A stretch of DNA of 35,836 nt from Acidobacteriaceae bacterium. Its GTDB lineage: Bacteria > Acidobacteriota > Terriglobia > Terriglobales > Acidobacteriaceae. This document shows, piece after piece, positions 5,289-13,160 of the stretch. The notes beneath the pieces were generated by a model, which worked only from the letters and a program-made list of their open reading frames with translations, searched no databases and was not told the origin of the DNA. The translations under genes and the position numbers were made by a program. The stretch spans positions 1 to 35,836 of the forward strand of contig JASHQQ010000079.1 in assembly GCA_030039035.1 (NCBI GenBank), given 5' to 3'. Position 1 is the stretch's first letter; each line of letters opens with the position of its first letter.

Positions 5289-8276
5289 CTATATCTTCTC
5301 GAGATTCGCGAATTTCTCCATCAGCTTCTTCAGGCCATGCCGGGCGAAATGGACCGTGAGCTTGGCGTCTTCGCCATCGCCTTCGCGCATCAGCACCGTG
5401 CCTTCGCCGTATTTGGCGTGCCGCACGCGCTGGCCTTTCTTCAAGCCGGCCGCGCCGCTTGCTTCGGGAATCTCCATCGATGGACGACCTTCTCTCCCAG
5501 GTCTCAAAGACGAGACCTGGGGCACCCTCCGCGCCATTGAGCCTGGCTTAACGCCGCCCGGTTTGCCGCTGAAGAACCGGGCGATGTTGTCGATCGAATC
5601 TGCCTTCCGGCCCGATGACCCGAATGCCGGCGCAGCGGATGTGCCGGAGCCGAAGGCCGAGGCCGCTCGCGGCGATTCCTGGCTCTCGTCTTCGTAGTTG
5701 TAATGCCCGCCATCGAAATCGCGATGCGGATCGCGGTCGCGCGCCACGCCGTAGCGCGAGCCAAACGAGCTGGCGTAGCCCGGCGTCGACCACGCCGGCA
5801 TGCGCCCGCCAAGGTTTTCGATCAGCCGCGCCGGAACTTCCTCCAAAAACCGCGACGGAATGCTCAGCTCCGGCGCGTCGTTGCCGTAGCGACGGCGATA
5901 CTGCGCGCGCGTGAGGATGAGCGAATTCATGGCGCGCGTCATGCCCACGTAGCAGAGACGCCGCTCCTCTTCAAGCTCGTCCGGATTGTTCAGCGTGCGC
6001 GAATGCGGAAACAGGCCTTCTTCGAGCCCGGCGAGAAACACCAGCGGAAACTCGAGTCCCTTGGCGGCGTGCAGCGTCATCAGCGTTACGCGCGCCTCGG
6101 GGTCGAACTGATCGGTGTCCGAGGCCAGCGCCGCGTGATCGAGAAAGTCGGCCAGCGTCTCGCCGCGCTCCTCCGCATCGTGCGCGGCGTTGGCCAGCTC
6201 TTTCAGGTTCTCAATGCGGCTGAACGATTCGGGTGAGCCTTCGGTTTCGAGCGCCTTGATGTAACCGGTGCGATCGATGAGGAAGCGGATCAGCTCAGGC
6301 AGAGTGGCTGCGTCGCCGGGTGAGCGAAACGCGGCGCGCTCGGTATCCGAATCGTCGGCATCGTCTGTTTCACTTTCCTCCATCCCAGGCCCCAAAACAG
6401 GGACCTCCACCCCAGCGAGCAAAGATCGCTCGCTGGGGACCCCGGGGACGTGGGGCACCCCAGCCGAATCATCGTGAGCCGTCCCGGGTCCCAAAGAAGG
6501 GACCGTGGGCACCCCTTTGGGTTCAGAATCTTCGGAGGGCTCGTTACGGTTCGCCGTCGACGGCATCTTCAGGAAGGGCCGCGCCGCCTCGGCAGCGAAG
6601 GATGCGAGATGTTCCGGATCGAGCAGCGGGATCTGATCTTCGTTGCCTCCAAAGGCGAAGTCCGTGTCGGCTGCATCGCCCCTGTTTCCTGCGCTGTTCG
6701 ATGCCTGTGCCGCACCGAACCCGAAATCAGTACCGCCGGCACTCGTCTCCGCGACGTCCGCCGAAAGCTTCCCGGCAAAATCGGGATCCATCATCGCCTG
6801 CGCATCCATCATGAGCTGGCGAAACGACTCCAGTGCCATCTGCGCGCGTGCTGGCACAAGCCGGTTGGCAATCGCCGACGAGATCGCGTCCCATGTCGAC
6901 GCACCCGTTTCCAGCGCCAGCCGTTCCAACGTTTCCAGCGTCGTTTTGCCAATTCCCCGCGCCGGCGTGTTGACCACCCGCTGCAGCGCCATGGAGTCGT
7001 GCGGATTGCGCACCAGCCTGAGATAGCCGAGCATGTCCTTGATCTCGGCGCGCTCGTAAAAACTGAACCCTCCCACCATGGTGTAGGAGATGTTGTAGCG
7101 GCGCAGCGCCTCCTCGACCAGCCGCGACTGCGAGTTGGTGCGGTAGAGCACCGCGCAGTGCGCGGCTCCGCCGTCCTGCTCTTCGGACGAGCCCTGCGCG
7201 GCCGACAGAAACTTCTGGATCCGGTCGGCGATGAAGAGCGCCTCGTTTTCGCCGTCCGGCGCCTCGTAGAAACCGATCATCGCGCCGCCCTGTCGCGCCG
7301 TCCACAGCGTCTTGCCCTTGCGGCGGATATTGTTGGCCACCACCGCGCCGGCCGCCTCGAGAATGTTTTGCGTCGAGCGATAGTTCTGCTCCAGGCGGAT
7401 GATGCGCGAGCTGGGAAAGTCCTGCTCGAACTCGAGAATGTTCCGGATGTCGGCGCCGCGCCAGGAGTAGATACTCTGGTCCTCGTCGCCCACCGCGCAC
7501 ACGTTGCGCGCTTCGCCTGCAAGCAGCTTCATCAGCTCATATTGAGGGCGGTTCGTGTCCTGGTATTCGTCGACGAGCAGAAATCGATAGCGGTGCTGAT
7601 AGCGCTCGCGCGCCGCGCTTGACACTTTGAGCAGACGCACCGCCTCGAGCAGCAGGTCGTCGAAGTCCATCGCATTGTTCTTGCGCAGCTCGGCGCGGTA
7701 CTGCTGGAAGATATGCGCGATGCGCTCGCTGTTGGGGTCCTTCGAGGCAAGATAGTATTCCTGCGGATCGATCATGTGGTTTTTGGCCCAGCTTATGCGG
7801 CCCAGAACCGTACGCGGCGTGAGCTGCTTGGTGTCCACGCCCATCCGCCGCATCACCTGCTTCACGATCGCTTCCTGGTCGCTCTCGTCGAAGATGGCGA
7901 AAGCCCGCGTCAGCCCCTCGTTGCCGATCTTCAGCTCTTCGATGTCGCGCCGCAAAATGCGCACGCAGAGCGAATGAAAAGTGGAGATGAGCGGTTTGGC
8001 CAACGAGGTGTGCCCCAGCAGCCGGTCGACGCGCTCGGCCATCTCCGTCGCCGCCTTGTTGGTAAAGGTGACGGCCAGAATCGAGTCCGGGGCCACGCCT
8101 TTTTCGCGGATCAGCCACGCAATCCGGCTGGTGATGACGCGCGTTTTTCCCGACCCGGCTCCAGCCAGGATCAGCAGCGGGCCTTCCGTGGCCTCCACGG
8201 CGGCGCGCTGTTCGGGATTCAGGTTTTCGAGAAGCTGCGGCAAGATGGGAATCCGGAGAGACAGGTCCTCTTTCAT
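5289..8276 (-). CDS. pcrA: ATP-dependent DNA helicase, UvrD/PcrA (superfamily 1A), with a long repeat-bearing insert
   Basis: All SF1A motifs are present: Walker A AGAGSGKT (38-45), VDEYQDTN (235-242), GDEDQSIYSWRGA, RLEQNYRST, TLHAAKGLEFPLVFLAG and RRLCYVGMTRA. A C-terminal Tudor-like domain, RVRHAKYGEGTVL, marks it as PcrA/UvrD. It unwinds DNA 3'-5' in excision and mismatch repair and removes stalled RNA polymerase and recombinases. At 995 residues it is roughly 250 longer than typical. The excess is mostly a disordered Gly/Ala/Asp/Pro-rich stretch of about 160 residues between QAMMDPDF and LPELIRFLIDRTGY in domain 2B, plus a Gly/Ser-rich linker before the Tudor domain. Palindromic repeats lie in both. 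It is divergent from the LOG gene, 53 bases apart. Confidence 0.96.
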   Translation of the reverse strand: MKEDLSLRIPILPQLLENLNPEQRAAVEATEGPLLILAGAGSGKTRVITSRIAWLIREKGVAPDSILAVTFTNKAATEMAERVDRLLGHTSLAKPLISTFHSLCVRILRRDIEELKIGNEGLTRAFAIFDESDQEAIVKQVMRRMGVDTKQLTPRTVLGRISWAKNHMIDPQEYYLASKDPNSERIAHIFQQYRAELRKNNAMDFDDLLLEAVRLLKVSSAARERYQHRYRFLLVDEYQDTNRPQYELMKLLAGEARNVCAVGDEDQSIYSWRGADIRNILEFEQDFPSSRIIRLEQNYRSTQNILEAAGAVVANNIRRKGKTLWTARQGGAMIGFYEAPDGENEALFIADRIQKFLSAAQGSSEEQDGGAAHCAVLYRTNSQSRLVEEALRRYNISYTMVGGFSFYERAEIKDMLGYLRLVRNPHDSMALQRVVNTPARGIGKTTLETLERLALETGASTWDAISSAIANRLVPARAQMALESFRQLMMDAQAMMDPDFAGKLSADVAETSAGGTDFGFGAAQASNSAGNRGDAADTDFAFGGNEDQIPLLDPEHLASFAAEAARPFLKMPSTANRNEPSEDSEPKGVPTVPSLGPGTAHDDSAGVPHVPGVPSERSLLAGVEVPVLGPGMEESETDDADDSDTERAAFRSPGDAATLPELIRFLIDRTGYIKALETEGSPESFSRIENLKELANAAHDAEERGETLADFLDHAALASDTDQFDPEARVTLMTLHAAKGLEFPLVFLAGLEEGLFPHSRTLNNPDELEEERRLCYVGMTRAMNSLILTRAQYRRRYGNDAPELSIPSRFLEEVPARLIENLGGRMPAWSTPGYASSFGSRYGVARDRDPHRDFDGGHYNYEDESQESPRAASAFGSGTSAAPAFGSSGRKADSIDNIARFFSGKPGGVKPGSMARRVPQVSSLRPGREGRPSMEIPEASGAAGLKKGQRVRHAKYGEGTVLMREGDGEDAKLTVHFARHGLKKLMEKFANLEKI
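5496..5521. repeat. Palindromic element within the helicase gene (C-terminal linker)
   Basis: CCCAGGTCTC-AAAGAC-GAGACCTGGG: a perfect 10-bp stem with a six-base loop beginning AAAG, followed by GGCACCC. It encodes helicase residues in the linker before the Tudor domain (VPQVSSLRPG, about 916-927) and keeps the frame open. Confidence 0.75.
6384..6406. repeat. Degenerate palindromic element within the helicase insert
   Basis: GGCCCC-AAAACA-GGGACC has a 6-bp stem with one C-A mismatch. It is otherwise like the element at 6483, which has T in place of the mismatched C. It abuts the next element directly and encodes part of VPVLGPG. Confidence 0.5.
6407..6445. repeat. Palindromic element within the helicase insert, sister of 775-813
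   Basis: An 11-bp perfect stem CCCCAGCGAGC / GCTCGCTGGGG (6410-6420 with 6428-6438) with loop AAAGATC and flanks CCA and ACCCCGG. Flanks, stem length and loop length match the intergenic element at 775-813, with compensated stem changes. In the helicase frame it encodes GVPSERSLLAGVE. Confidence 0.8.
6483..6515. repeat. Palindromic element within the helicase insert
   Basis: GGTCCC-AAAGAA-GGGACC (6487-6504) is a perfect 6-bp stem. It is extended by CCC before and TGGGCACCCC after, the same right flank seen next to the element at 5496. It encodes VPTVPSLGPG in the helicase. Confidence 0.65.
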
Positions 8277-8329
8277 TTTAACGGGCCAGCGAAATGCGTG
8301 CTCGTGGCCTCGACTATTCTGAACGTACG

Positions 8330-8902
8330 ATGAGTGCTTCCGACAGAGCCGTTCGCCGCGTTGCCGTCTACTGCGGTTCGGCGGACGGAAACAACCCCGT
8401 ATTTCTAGCCGAAGCGAAATCGTTGGGCAGCGCTATCTCCGCGGCCGGGCTGGGGATGGTCTACGGCGGCGCGCGCGTGGGCCTGATGGGCGCGGTCGCC
8501 GATGCGGCGCTGGCCGGCGGCGCCGAAGTCGTCGGTGTGCTGCCCAGGGTGCTTGCCGGCAGCGAGCTGGCGCACAACAGTCTCACCCGCCTCGAGATCG
8601 TCGAGACCATGCACCAGCGCAAGGCGCGCATGGTGGCGCTCGCCGACGCGTTCTTCATCCTTCCCGGCGGCTACGGCACCCTCGACGAGCTGCTCGAGAT
8701 TCTCACCTGGGCACAACTCAAGATTCATGCCAAGCCGTGCGTGGCGATCAATACCGCCGGATACTGGAATGGACTCCTCGACTTTCTCGACGAGGCGGTC
8801 GCGGCCGGATTCCTGAAGCAGAGAAATCGGGATCTGCTGCTTATTGCGGAAACGGCGAGCGACGCCGTGAGACTCGCGCTTGGCTGCCCCGTGTCTCAGT
8901 AG
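8330..8902 (+). CDS. LOG-family protein (TIGR00730; cytokinin riboside 5'-monophosphate phosphoribohydrolase-like)
   Basis: A Rossmann-type protein of about 190 residues with the signatures of the LOG family: VAVYCGSADGNNP near the N-terminus, MVYGGARVGLMGAVADAAL, the catalytic/substrate motif ETMHQRKARM (about 93-101) and PGGYGTLDELLE (112-123). Characterised members cleave nucleoside 5'-monophosphates (cytokinin or AMP-type) to base and ribose 5-phosphate; many bacterial members have no proven substrate. The start at MSASDR is preferred. An in-frame ATG 36 bases upstream is possible and neither has a strong ribosome-binding site. Its end overlaps the convergent small membrane gene by seven bases. 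Confidence 0.92.
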   Translation: MSASDRAVRRVAVYCGSADGNNPVFLAEAKSLGSAISAAGLGMVYGGARVGLMGAVADAALAGGAEVVGVLPRVLAGSELAHNSLTRLEIVETMHQRKARMVALADAFFILPGGYGTLDELLEILTWAQLKIHAKPCVAINTAGYWNGLLDFLDEAVAAGFLKQRNRDLLLIAETASDAVRLALGCPVSQ

Positions 8903-9210
8903 CCCACTCCGCTCTGCGCCAGCCGCCAGGCATACCAGAAGACGACCGCCGATGCCGCAAAGAACACCATCCCCGCGATGAGACAAATCCCCGCATAGCG
9001 CAGGAAGCGGCCCTGCGGGCAGCGCATCCGGTATTCTCGCGCCATCGCCGCGATCCTCCACGGAGTGAGCCAGATGAACGAAAGCTGGTTGTTCTTGCTG
9101 CGCCTCTGGTTCAGCTCGCCGACGGCCACCATCAGGAACAGATTGGACAGAAGAATGCCGACGGTTGCGCCACTGAACAGAACGCAAACCACAATCAGGT
9201 AGGCTTTCAT
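8896..9210 (-). CDS. Small two-helix membrane protein, unknown function
   Basis: A 104-residue protein with an N-terminal hydrophobic helix (about 4-30, MKAYLIVVCVLFSGATVGIL), a basic loop of about 40 residues rich in Arg/Lys/Trp (NQRRSKNNQLSFIWLTPW), and a second helix (about 72-95). No family was recognised. The hydrophobic pattern and positively charged loop support a real membrane protein with both termini on the same side. It is preceded at its 5' side by a palindromic repeat and the convergent end of the FkbM gene region. It is a standalone gene. Confidence 0.65.
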   Translation of the reverse strand: MKAYLIVVCVLFSGATVGILLSNLFLMVAVGELNQRRSKNNQLSFIWLTPWRIAAMAREYRMRCPQGRFLRYAGICLIAGMVFFAASAVVFWYAWRLAQSGVGY

Positions 9211-9276
9211 GAACGTCAGACCGCTCTCGTGTCGCGCCTCAGGAATCTGGTTTGCAAGTTGGAGGATTCAACCACT

Positions 9277-9318
9277 GATCCTTCGACACCGTCCGCTACG
9301 GCGGACGTCGCTCAGGAT
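9277..9318. repeat. REP-like palindrome downstream of the FkbM methyltransferase gene
   Basis: An inner perfect stem CGTCCGC / GCGGACG (9290-9296 with 9301-9307, loop TACG) sits inside outer arms GATCCT...AGGAT with the TTCGAC / GCTCAGGAT pattern of widespread intergenic palindromes. It lies in the 155-base gap downstream of the methyltransferase stop. It could stabilise the 3' end of that transcript or act as a weak terminator; no T-tract follows. Confidence 0.6.
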
Positions 9319-9365
9319 GACTGATGTATTGTATGTTGCGAGCTTCGGCCACGGAATACTCGATA

Positions 9366-10100
9366 TCACGCCAGTCTGGCGCCACGGGCGACCAGCTTTT
9401 CGCAGATAAAGAGCGCATTCCAGAACAGAAGCTGGTTTCTGCCGTCCCACTCCGGCTGCTGGCCGTAGATTCCAAACAGCCGGTAGCCGAAGTTCTCCAT
9501 GAATCCCGACAAGGCGCCAAAGCCGACGAAGCGGTCGCTCCTGGCCGCCGGCCCGCACTCGCTCAGGACGAAATGAATCCGCTGCCGCCCCAGCAGCGGC
9601 GCCGCGCCCGCCAGCACCTCCAGGTCGTAGCCCTCCGTGTCGATCTTGAGCAGATCAATGGACTCGATCTTGTGCGCCTGCGCGAAGCCGGTGACGGTTT
9701 CGATGGCGATGACCTCGGAATGGTCCTCCGGCCGGCTGATCTTGATCGAGCTCATGGTGCTGGTCGGATTCACGTGGATCGTCGCCTCTCCGGCTTCACT
9801 GCCCATGCCCAGCTTGCAGGGGTGGATCCGGGCAACCTGGCGCGTGGCCGCCGCCAGCTTTTCAAAGCTCGCCGCCACGGGCTCGAAGCTGTAAATCTCG
9901 GCCGACGGAAACTCCCTCGCGTAGCACAGCGCCGTCTGGCCGATGTTCGCACCCACGTCGAAGGCGACCCTGACGGCCCTGCGCCCGAATCTCCTGTCGA
10001 TGTCGACAAAGCAATCGGCGCCGTGCGGCAGCGTTCCGCGATAGATGCGGCAGCCGGTCAGTCTCTCGATTGCCTCCTTGGGCGACTTCAGAAGTGTCAT
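9366..10100 (-). CDS. FkbM-family SAM-dependent methyltransferase
   Basis: A 244-residue class I methyltransferase. Motif I is VAFDVGANIGQTALCYA (about 45-61), followed by IYSFEPVAASFEKL with the acidic residue that binds the SAM ribose. DLLKIDTEGYDLEVLAGA is the diagnostic FkbM block, and the C-terminus reads VLSECGP...FGALSGFMENFGY. Family members O-methylate sugars, polyketides or other small molecules; the acceptor cannot be told here. There is no signal or membrane segment. The ATG overlaps the stop of the DUF971 gene by four bases (ATGA), so translation is coupled. No glycan or polyketide genes are nearby. Confidence 0.88.
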   Translation of the reverse strand: MTLLKSPKEAIERLTGCRIYRGTLPHGADCFVDIDRRFGRRAVRVAFDVGANIGQTALCYAREFPSAEIYSFEPVAASFEKLAAATRQVARIHPCKLGMGSEAGEATIHVNPTSTMSSIKISRPEDHSEVIAIETVTGFAQAHKIESIDLLKIDTEGYDLEVLAGAAPLLGRQRIHFVLSECGPAARSDRFVGFGALSGFMENFGYRLFGIYGQQPEWDGRNQLLFWNALFICEKLVARGARLA

Positions 10101-10579
10101 GAGCGTCGATCGTGTGGGGCAACCGGCCTGGGAGCGCCGCCGGCTTCGGCGTGGGCAAAGGCACACTCGGCGCACTGGCACGAGCGGCGCAGATAGTCCC
10201 ACGAGTAGATGCCGCCGGAATGTCCGTCCTGCCAGTTGAATTGCAGCGCGTAACGGCCTACCGGGTGCGCGCTCGCCGGCCGCGGCGGCGGCGAGTACAT
10301 GGGCAAAAGCGTGCCAGACCTGGGCCTGGGCTGCCCCGGCTTGCGGCCCTGCTGGTTGCGCTCCTCGTTGCAGGTGGCGCAGGGGCAGGCGTCGCGCAAC
10401 CAGGCAAAGCTCCATGCGCTCTTGTGCCCGTCGGCCCAGTCGATCTCCAGTCCCTTGCCTTCGGTCAGCAGCACCCTCACCTTTTCGGGAGTCACGGCGA
10501 TTTTGGGCAGCGGCCGGTGGGCCGCTTCTTCGCGCGCCTGCTCCTCGTTGCTCATCAGGCGGATGCCTTCGTGGCTCAT
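10097..10579 (-). CDS. DUF971 (gamma-butyrobetaine hydroxylase N-terminal-like) protein
   Basis: A 160-residue protein with two repeats of the DUF971 pattern. The first is LEIDWADGHKSAWSFAWLRD followed by ACPCATC; the second is LQFNWQDGHSGGIYSWDYL followed by RRSCQCAEC. The paired Cys motifs (CPCATC and CQCAEC) suggest metal or Fe-S binding; standalone DUF971 proteins have been linked to Fe-S assembly and Mrp/ApbC proteins. A Pro/Arg-rich linker separates the halves. The start taken is the ATG at 10579; a second ATG eight codons in (MSNEEQ) is also possible. It is the upstream partner of the FkbM gene with a four-base overlap. Confidence 0.82.
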   Translation of the reverse strand: MSHEGIRLMSNEEQAREEAAHRPLPKIAVTPEKVRVLLTEGKGLEIDWADGHKSAWSFAWLRDACPCATCNEERNQQGRKPGQPRPRSGTLLPMYSPPPRPASAHPVGRYALQFNWQDGHSGGIYSWDYLRRSCQCAECAFAHAEAGGAPRPVAPHDRRS

Positions 10580-10611
10580 AATTTCATTCTAAGGGAACGG
10601 GGGCGCAGAGG

Positions 10612-10792
10612 ACAGGGATCAGAGATCAGAGGACAGAGAACAGAGATCGGAGCTCGGCGATCATCATCGATCCGTCGAACCCGCTCACCGACGAAGAAAA
10701 CCCGACGATTCCAGGAGATTCCTACCGATGCCCGGCGCCCACCCTTATTCCCTGTTCCCTGTCCCGTGTCCCGTGATCTCTGATCTCTGATG
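10612..10792. repeat. Imperfect inverted repeat of GATCAGAGA-type units, 3' of flagellin
   Basis: ATCAGAGATCAGAG (10618-10631) recurs as its exact reverse complement at 10778-10791. Both arms sit in longer purine- or pyrimidine-rich runs (GACAGGGATCAGAG..., and CCCTGTTCCCTGTCCCGTG). The 146-base centre has no gene. It fills the space between the flagellin stop and the DUF971 start. No U-tract terminator was seen for flagellin, so this structure may serve as its 3' end. Confidence 0.55.
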
Positions 10793-10801
10793 CCCGACTT
10801 C

Positions 10802-12082
10802 TTACGACAGCAGCTTTGTCACTTCCTGCTGCAGCGAGTTGGCTTGAGCCAGCGCGGAGATGCCGGTCTGGCTGAGCACTTCGTACTTGGACAGATTCGA
10901 GGTCGCCGAAGCATAATCCGTGGCCTGGATGGCATTTTGCGCCGAGAGCACGTTCTCCTGCTGCGTGCTCACCACCTGGCTCACGGAGTTGAGCGTGTTG
11001 ATCTGCGCGCCGATGTAGCCGTCCTGGGCGGCAACATAGGAGATGGCTTCGTTCAGCACCGCCTCGGCGCTCTGGGCGTTGCCTTGCGTGCTCAGGTTGG
11101 TCGTGGAAAGATCCGCCGTCTGGTCGCCGCCGGCCGCCGTCACATAGCTGATCGTGGTGGTCGCCGCGGTAGAGGCCGCGTTGCTCGTGGTTGCGCCGGT
11201 GGTGGTGTCTGTAACATTGGCGTTGGCTGCGGTGATGGTGACATTGGCATTGGTGTTCGAAAGCAGAATGCCGGTGTCGCCGCCGGCCACGGCCGCGTCG
11301 CCCACCGCCGCCGCGGTGGTGAAGCTCGCGGTCACGCCGGGAATGCCGTCCTTGTTGATCTCGGTGATGAGGCCGGCCACCGTCGTCGCGTCGGTCACCA
11401 GCGTGCTCGTGGTGCCGTCGGGATTGGTGATGGTGAACTTGATGCCCGTGCCGCCGATGGCGTCGGTTTGCTGCGCGGCAACCGAAAGCACCGGACCGGC
11501 TGCATCCTTTGACAGATCGACAAACAGGCCTGCATTGCTCTGCTGCACCGTTCCGCCCGAATCGCCCACGCTGGCCGCGGTGAGCTTGGCGAAGAAAAGG
11601 TTGTCGATCGTGGAGCCGGTCGACGAGGAATCGCCCGTATAGATGGCGGTGCCCGCCTGCGAGCCTGTAAAGACCTGGTTCTGGTTATAAGTGGTCGTCG
11701 AGCCGATGTTGTTGATCTCGGCCAGAATTGACTGGTACTCCTGGTTGGCCGCCGACTCCTGCGAGCTGTTCAGCGTGCCGTTGGAGGCTTCAGTAGCCAG
11801 CGTGATGCCCCGGTTGAGCAGGTTGGTCACCTGCGACAGGGCGCCGTCGGCCACTTCCAGCAGACCCACGCCTTCGGTCGCGTTGGTCACCGACTGCGTC
11901 AGGGCCGCCGAGTTGGCCGCCAGGCCGTTCACCAGCGAGAGGCCCGCGGCGTCGTCCGCGCCGGAGTTGATGCGCGAACCCGACGACAACTGCTGCAGAA
12001 CCGTCTGCAGGCTGCTGTTCGTATTGTTCAGGTAATTCTCCGCGTAGATCGCAGACAGATTGTTCAAAACTCCGAGGGCCAT
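10802..12082 (-). CDS. fliC: Flagellin
   Basis: A 426-residue flagellin. The conserved N-terminal D0/D1 helices are clear (NNLSAIYAENYLNNTNSSLQ, QQLSSGSRINSGADDAAGLS). So is the C-terminal D1/D0 region (QVVSTQQENVLSAQNAIQAT then SNLSKYEVLSQTGISALAQA). The central part (about 150-330) is the variable, Thr/Ala/Gly-rich exposed domain with many TTT/TAA-type repeats. The start MALGVLNN has AAGGAG nine bases upstream; a longer in-frame extension has no flagellin similarity. It should be exported by the flagellar type III apparatus and polymerise as filament. A sigma-28 promoter lies 123 bases upstream. No other flagellar gene is in the window, so it is unlinked from the main flagellar cluster. Confidence 0.96.
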   Translation of the reverse strand: MALGVLNNLSAIYAENYLNNTNSSLQTVLQQLSSGSRINSGADDAAGLSLVNGLAANSAALTQSVTNATEGVGLLEVADGALSQVTNLLNRGITLATEASNGTLNSSQESAANQEYQSILAEINNIGSTTTYNQNQVFTGSQAGTAIYTGDSSSTGSTIDNLFFAKLTAASVGDSGGTVQQSNAGLFVDLSKDAAGPVLSVAAQQTDAIGGTGIKFTITNPDGTTSTLVTDATTVAGLITEINKDGIPGVTASFTTAAAVGDAAVAGGDTGILLSNTNANVTITAANANVTDTTTGATTSNAASTAATTTISYVTAAGGDQTADLSTTNLSTQGNAQSAEAVLNEAISYVAAQDGYIGAQINTLNSVSQVVSTQQENVLSAQNAIQATDYASATSNLSKYEVLSQTGISALAQANSLQQEVTKLLS

Positions 12083-12204
12083 TTGAGGTCGCTCCTTTTC
12101 GGATGCGTCCCTGGCGATCCGGCCGGGCCTCACCGGGCCCGCAGACTTTCGCCTCGCCGAGCCTTCCATGTACAGCGGCCGGACACCGTTTGCATCCTTC
12201 CGGT

Positions 12205-12231
12205 TCATCGGAGCAGCGGGAAATAACTTTA
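12205..12231 (-). promoter_or_regulatory. Sigma-28 (FliA) type promoter of flagellin
   Basis: Read on the minus strand: TAAAGTTA, an 11-base spacer, then TCCGATGA. The FliA consensus is TAAAGTTT-N11-GCCGATAA, so 13 of 16 positions agree with exact spacing. It gives a leader of about 115 bases before the flagellin ATG. This supports late-class, FliA-dependent expression. Confidence 0.75.
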
Positions 12232-12467
12232 GTACTTTTTTTCGAGGCCCTTTCTCCGCTTCTGTCCCGGACCGCTGCAAGCCTGTCTCGCTCCGGTGCA
12301 AACCGTGCCCGGTCGTGCGTCACTGCCTGTTCGATTGCGCTCCAGCCGCTGCATCGAGTCGCTACAGTGTTTCGCCATTCTTCTCTCCGCGAAGGAGGGC
12401 CCCGCGCGGACCGAAAGGCCTGCCGGTGGAGAGAAGACGCCGCACCGATGGAAAAACGGCCGCAGAC
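12232..12467. other. Intergenic stretch between the flagellin promoter and the Spy operon terminator
   Basis: With the flanking terminator and promoter, the gap between the flagellin and Spy-like coding regions is about 480 bases. Apart from those two signals I see no gene, repeat or promoter in it; reading frames here carry no family signature. Confidence 0.5.
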
Positions 12468-12502
12468 AAAAATCGGCGGCAAGAGGATCGCCCCTTGCCG
12501 CC
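12468..12502 (-). terminator. Rho-independent terminator of the ECF sigma / Spy-like operon
   Basis: On the minus strand GGCGGCAAG pairs perfectly with CTTGCCGCC over a 10-base loop, followed by GATTTTTG. The 9-bp GC-rich stem and T5 tract lie about 60 bases after the stop of the Spy-like gene, the expected place for the operon's end. Confidence 0.8.
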
Positions 12503-12563
12503 ACCGGTTTTGACTTCAACCGTATTTGCTCTCTGCCTGAAACTCGTTGCTGCCCGAATCCCG

Positions 12564-13121
12564 TTATTGCGGGCTGTCGGCAGGCGGAGGCGCCGTCTGT
12601 GGTCCGGGCCCGCCCTGCCTCTGTCTCCATCGCTGCATCATCGGCGGATGCTCGTCGCGAAACTCCTGGATCTGCTTCCACTGGTCCGGCGTGAGCTTGC
12701 CGCGGATGGCCAGCAGGAATCGAGCATTGGCCTTGAACAGCTCGGCGCGCGCCTGCGCCACCTGGTCGATCTGCGCCACAATCTTGCTCTCGTCGAGCTG
12801 GTCGGCATTGATCATGGGCCGCAGCGCCAGTTCCGCTTTTTCGGCATTGGCGCGCAGGTCGACCAGCGTCTCCAGGTGCTGCTGCAGGATGTCGTCCATC
12901 GCCTTGCGCTGGTCGTCGGTCAGCTTCAGCGCGTCCACGATCTTCGGATTGTTCCAGAAGCGGCCTCGCAGGGCGCCGAAAGCCTCATCCCCGGGGCCCT
13001 GGCGCATCTCCGGTCCAAACCCGCCTCTCGGCGCCGGAGGCGCTTGCGCCCCCGCTGCCGCTGCCAGAGTCAACAGGGCCGCGACCACCGCGCCCAGCCA
13101 TACCTTCTTGCCCGCGTTCAT
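12564..13121 (-). CDS. Spy/CpxP-like periplasmic chaperone (LTxxQ protein)
   Basis: A predicted periplasmic protein of 185 residues. A signal peptide of about 25 residues (MNAGKKVWLG, then a hydrophobic stretch ending AGAQA) precedes an all-helical domain with two LTxxQ motifs, LTDDQRKAM and LTPDQWKQI. These are the signature of the CpxP/Spy/CnrX-type fold. Such proteins bind unfolded periplasmic proteins or sense envelope stress and metals. The C-terminal tail is Gln/Pro/Gly-rich. The start MNAGKK has GTGGAG immediately upstream; an in-frame ATG nine codons earlier is less likely. It is third in an operon after an ECF sigma factor and a membrane protein, which fits envelope-stress control. 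A perfect terminator follows. Confidence 0.85.
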   Translation of the reverse strand: MNAGKKVWLGAVVAALLTLAAAAGAQAPPAPRGGFGPEMRQGPGDEAFGALRGRFWNNPKIVDALKLTDDQRKAMDDILQQHLETLVDLRANAEKAELALRPMINADQLDESKIVAQIDQVAQARAELFKANARFLLAIRGKLTPDQWKQIQEFRDEHPPMMQRWRQRQGGPGPQTAPPPADSPQ

Positions 13122-13160
13122 CTCCACTCCCCCGTTCTTTCCCTGCATATCCTCGAGTTG

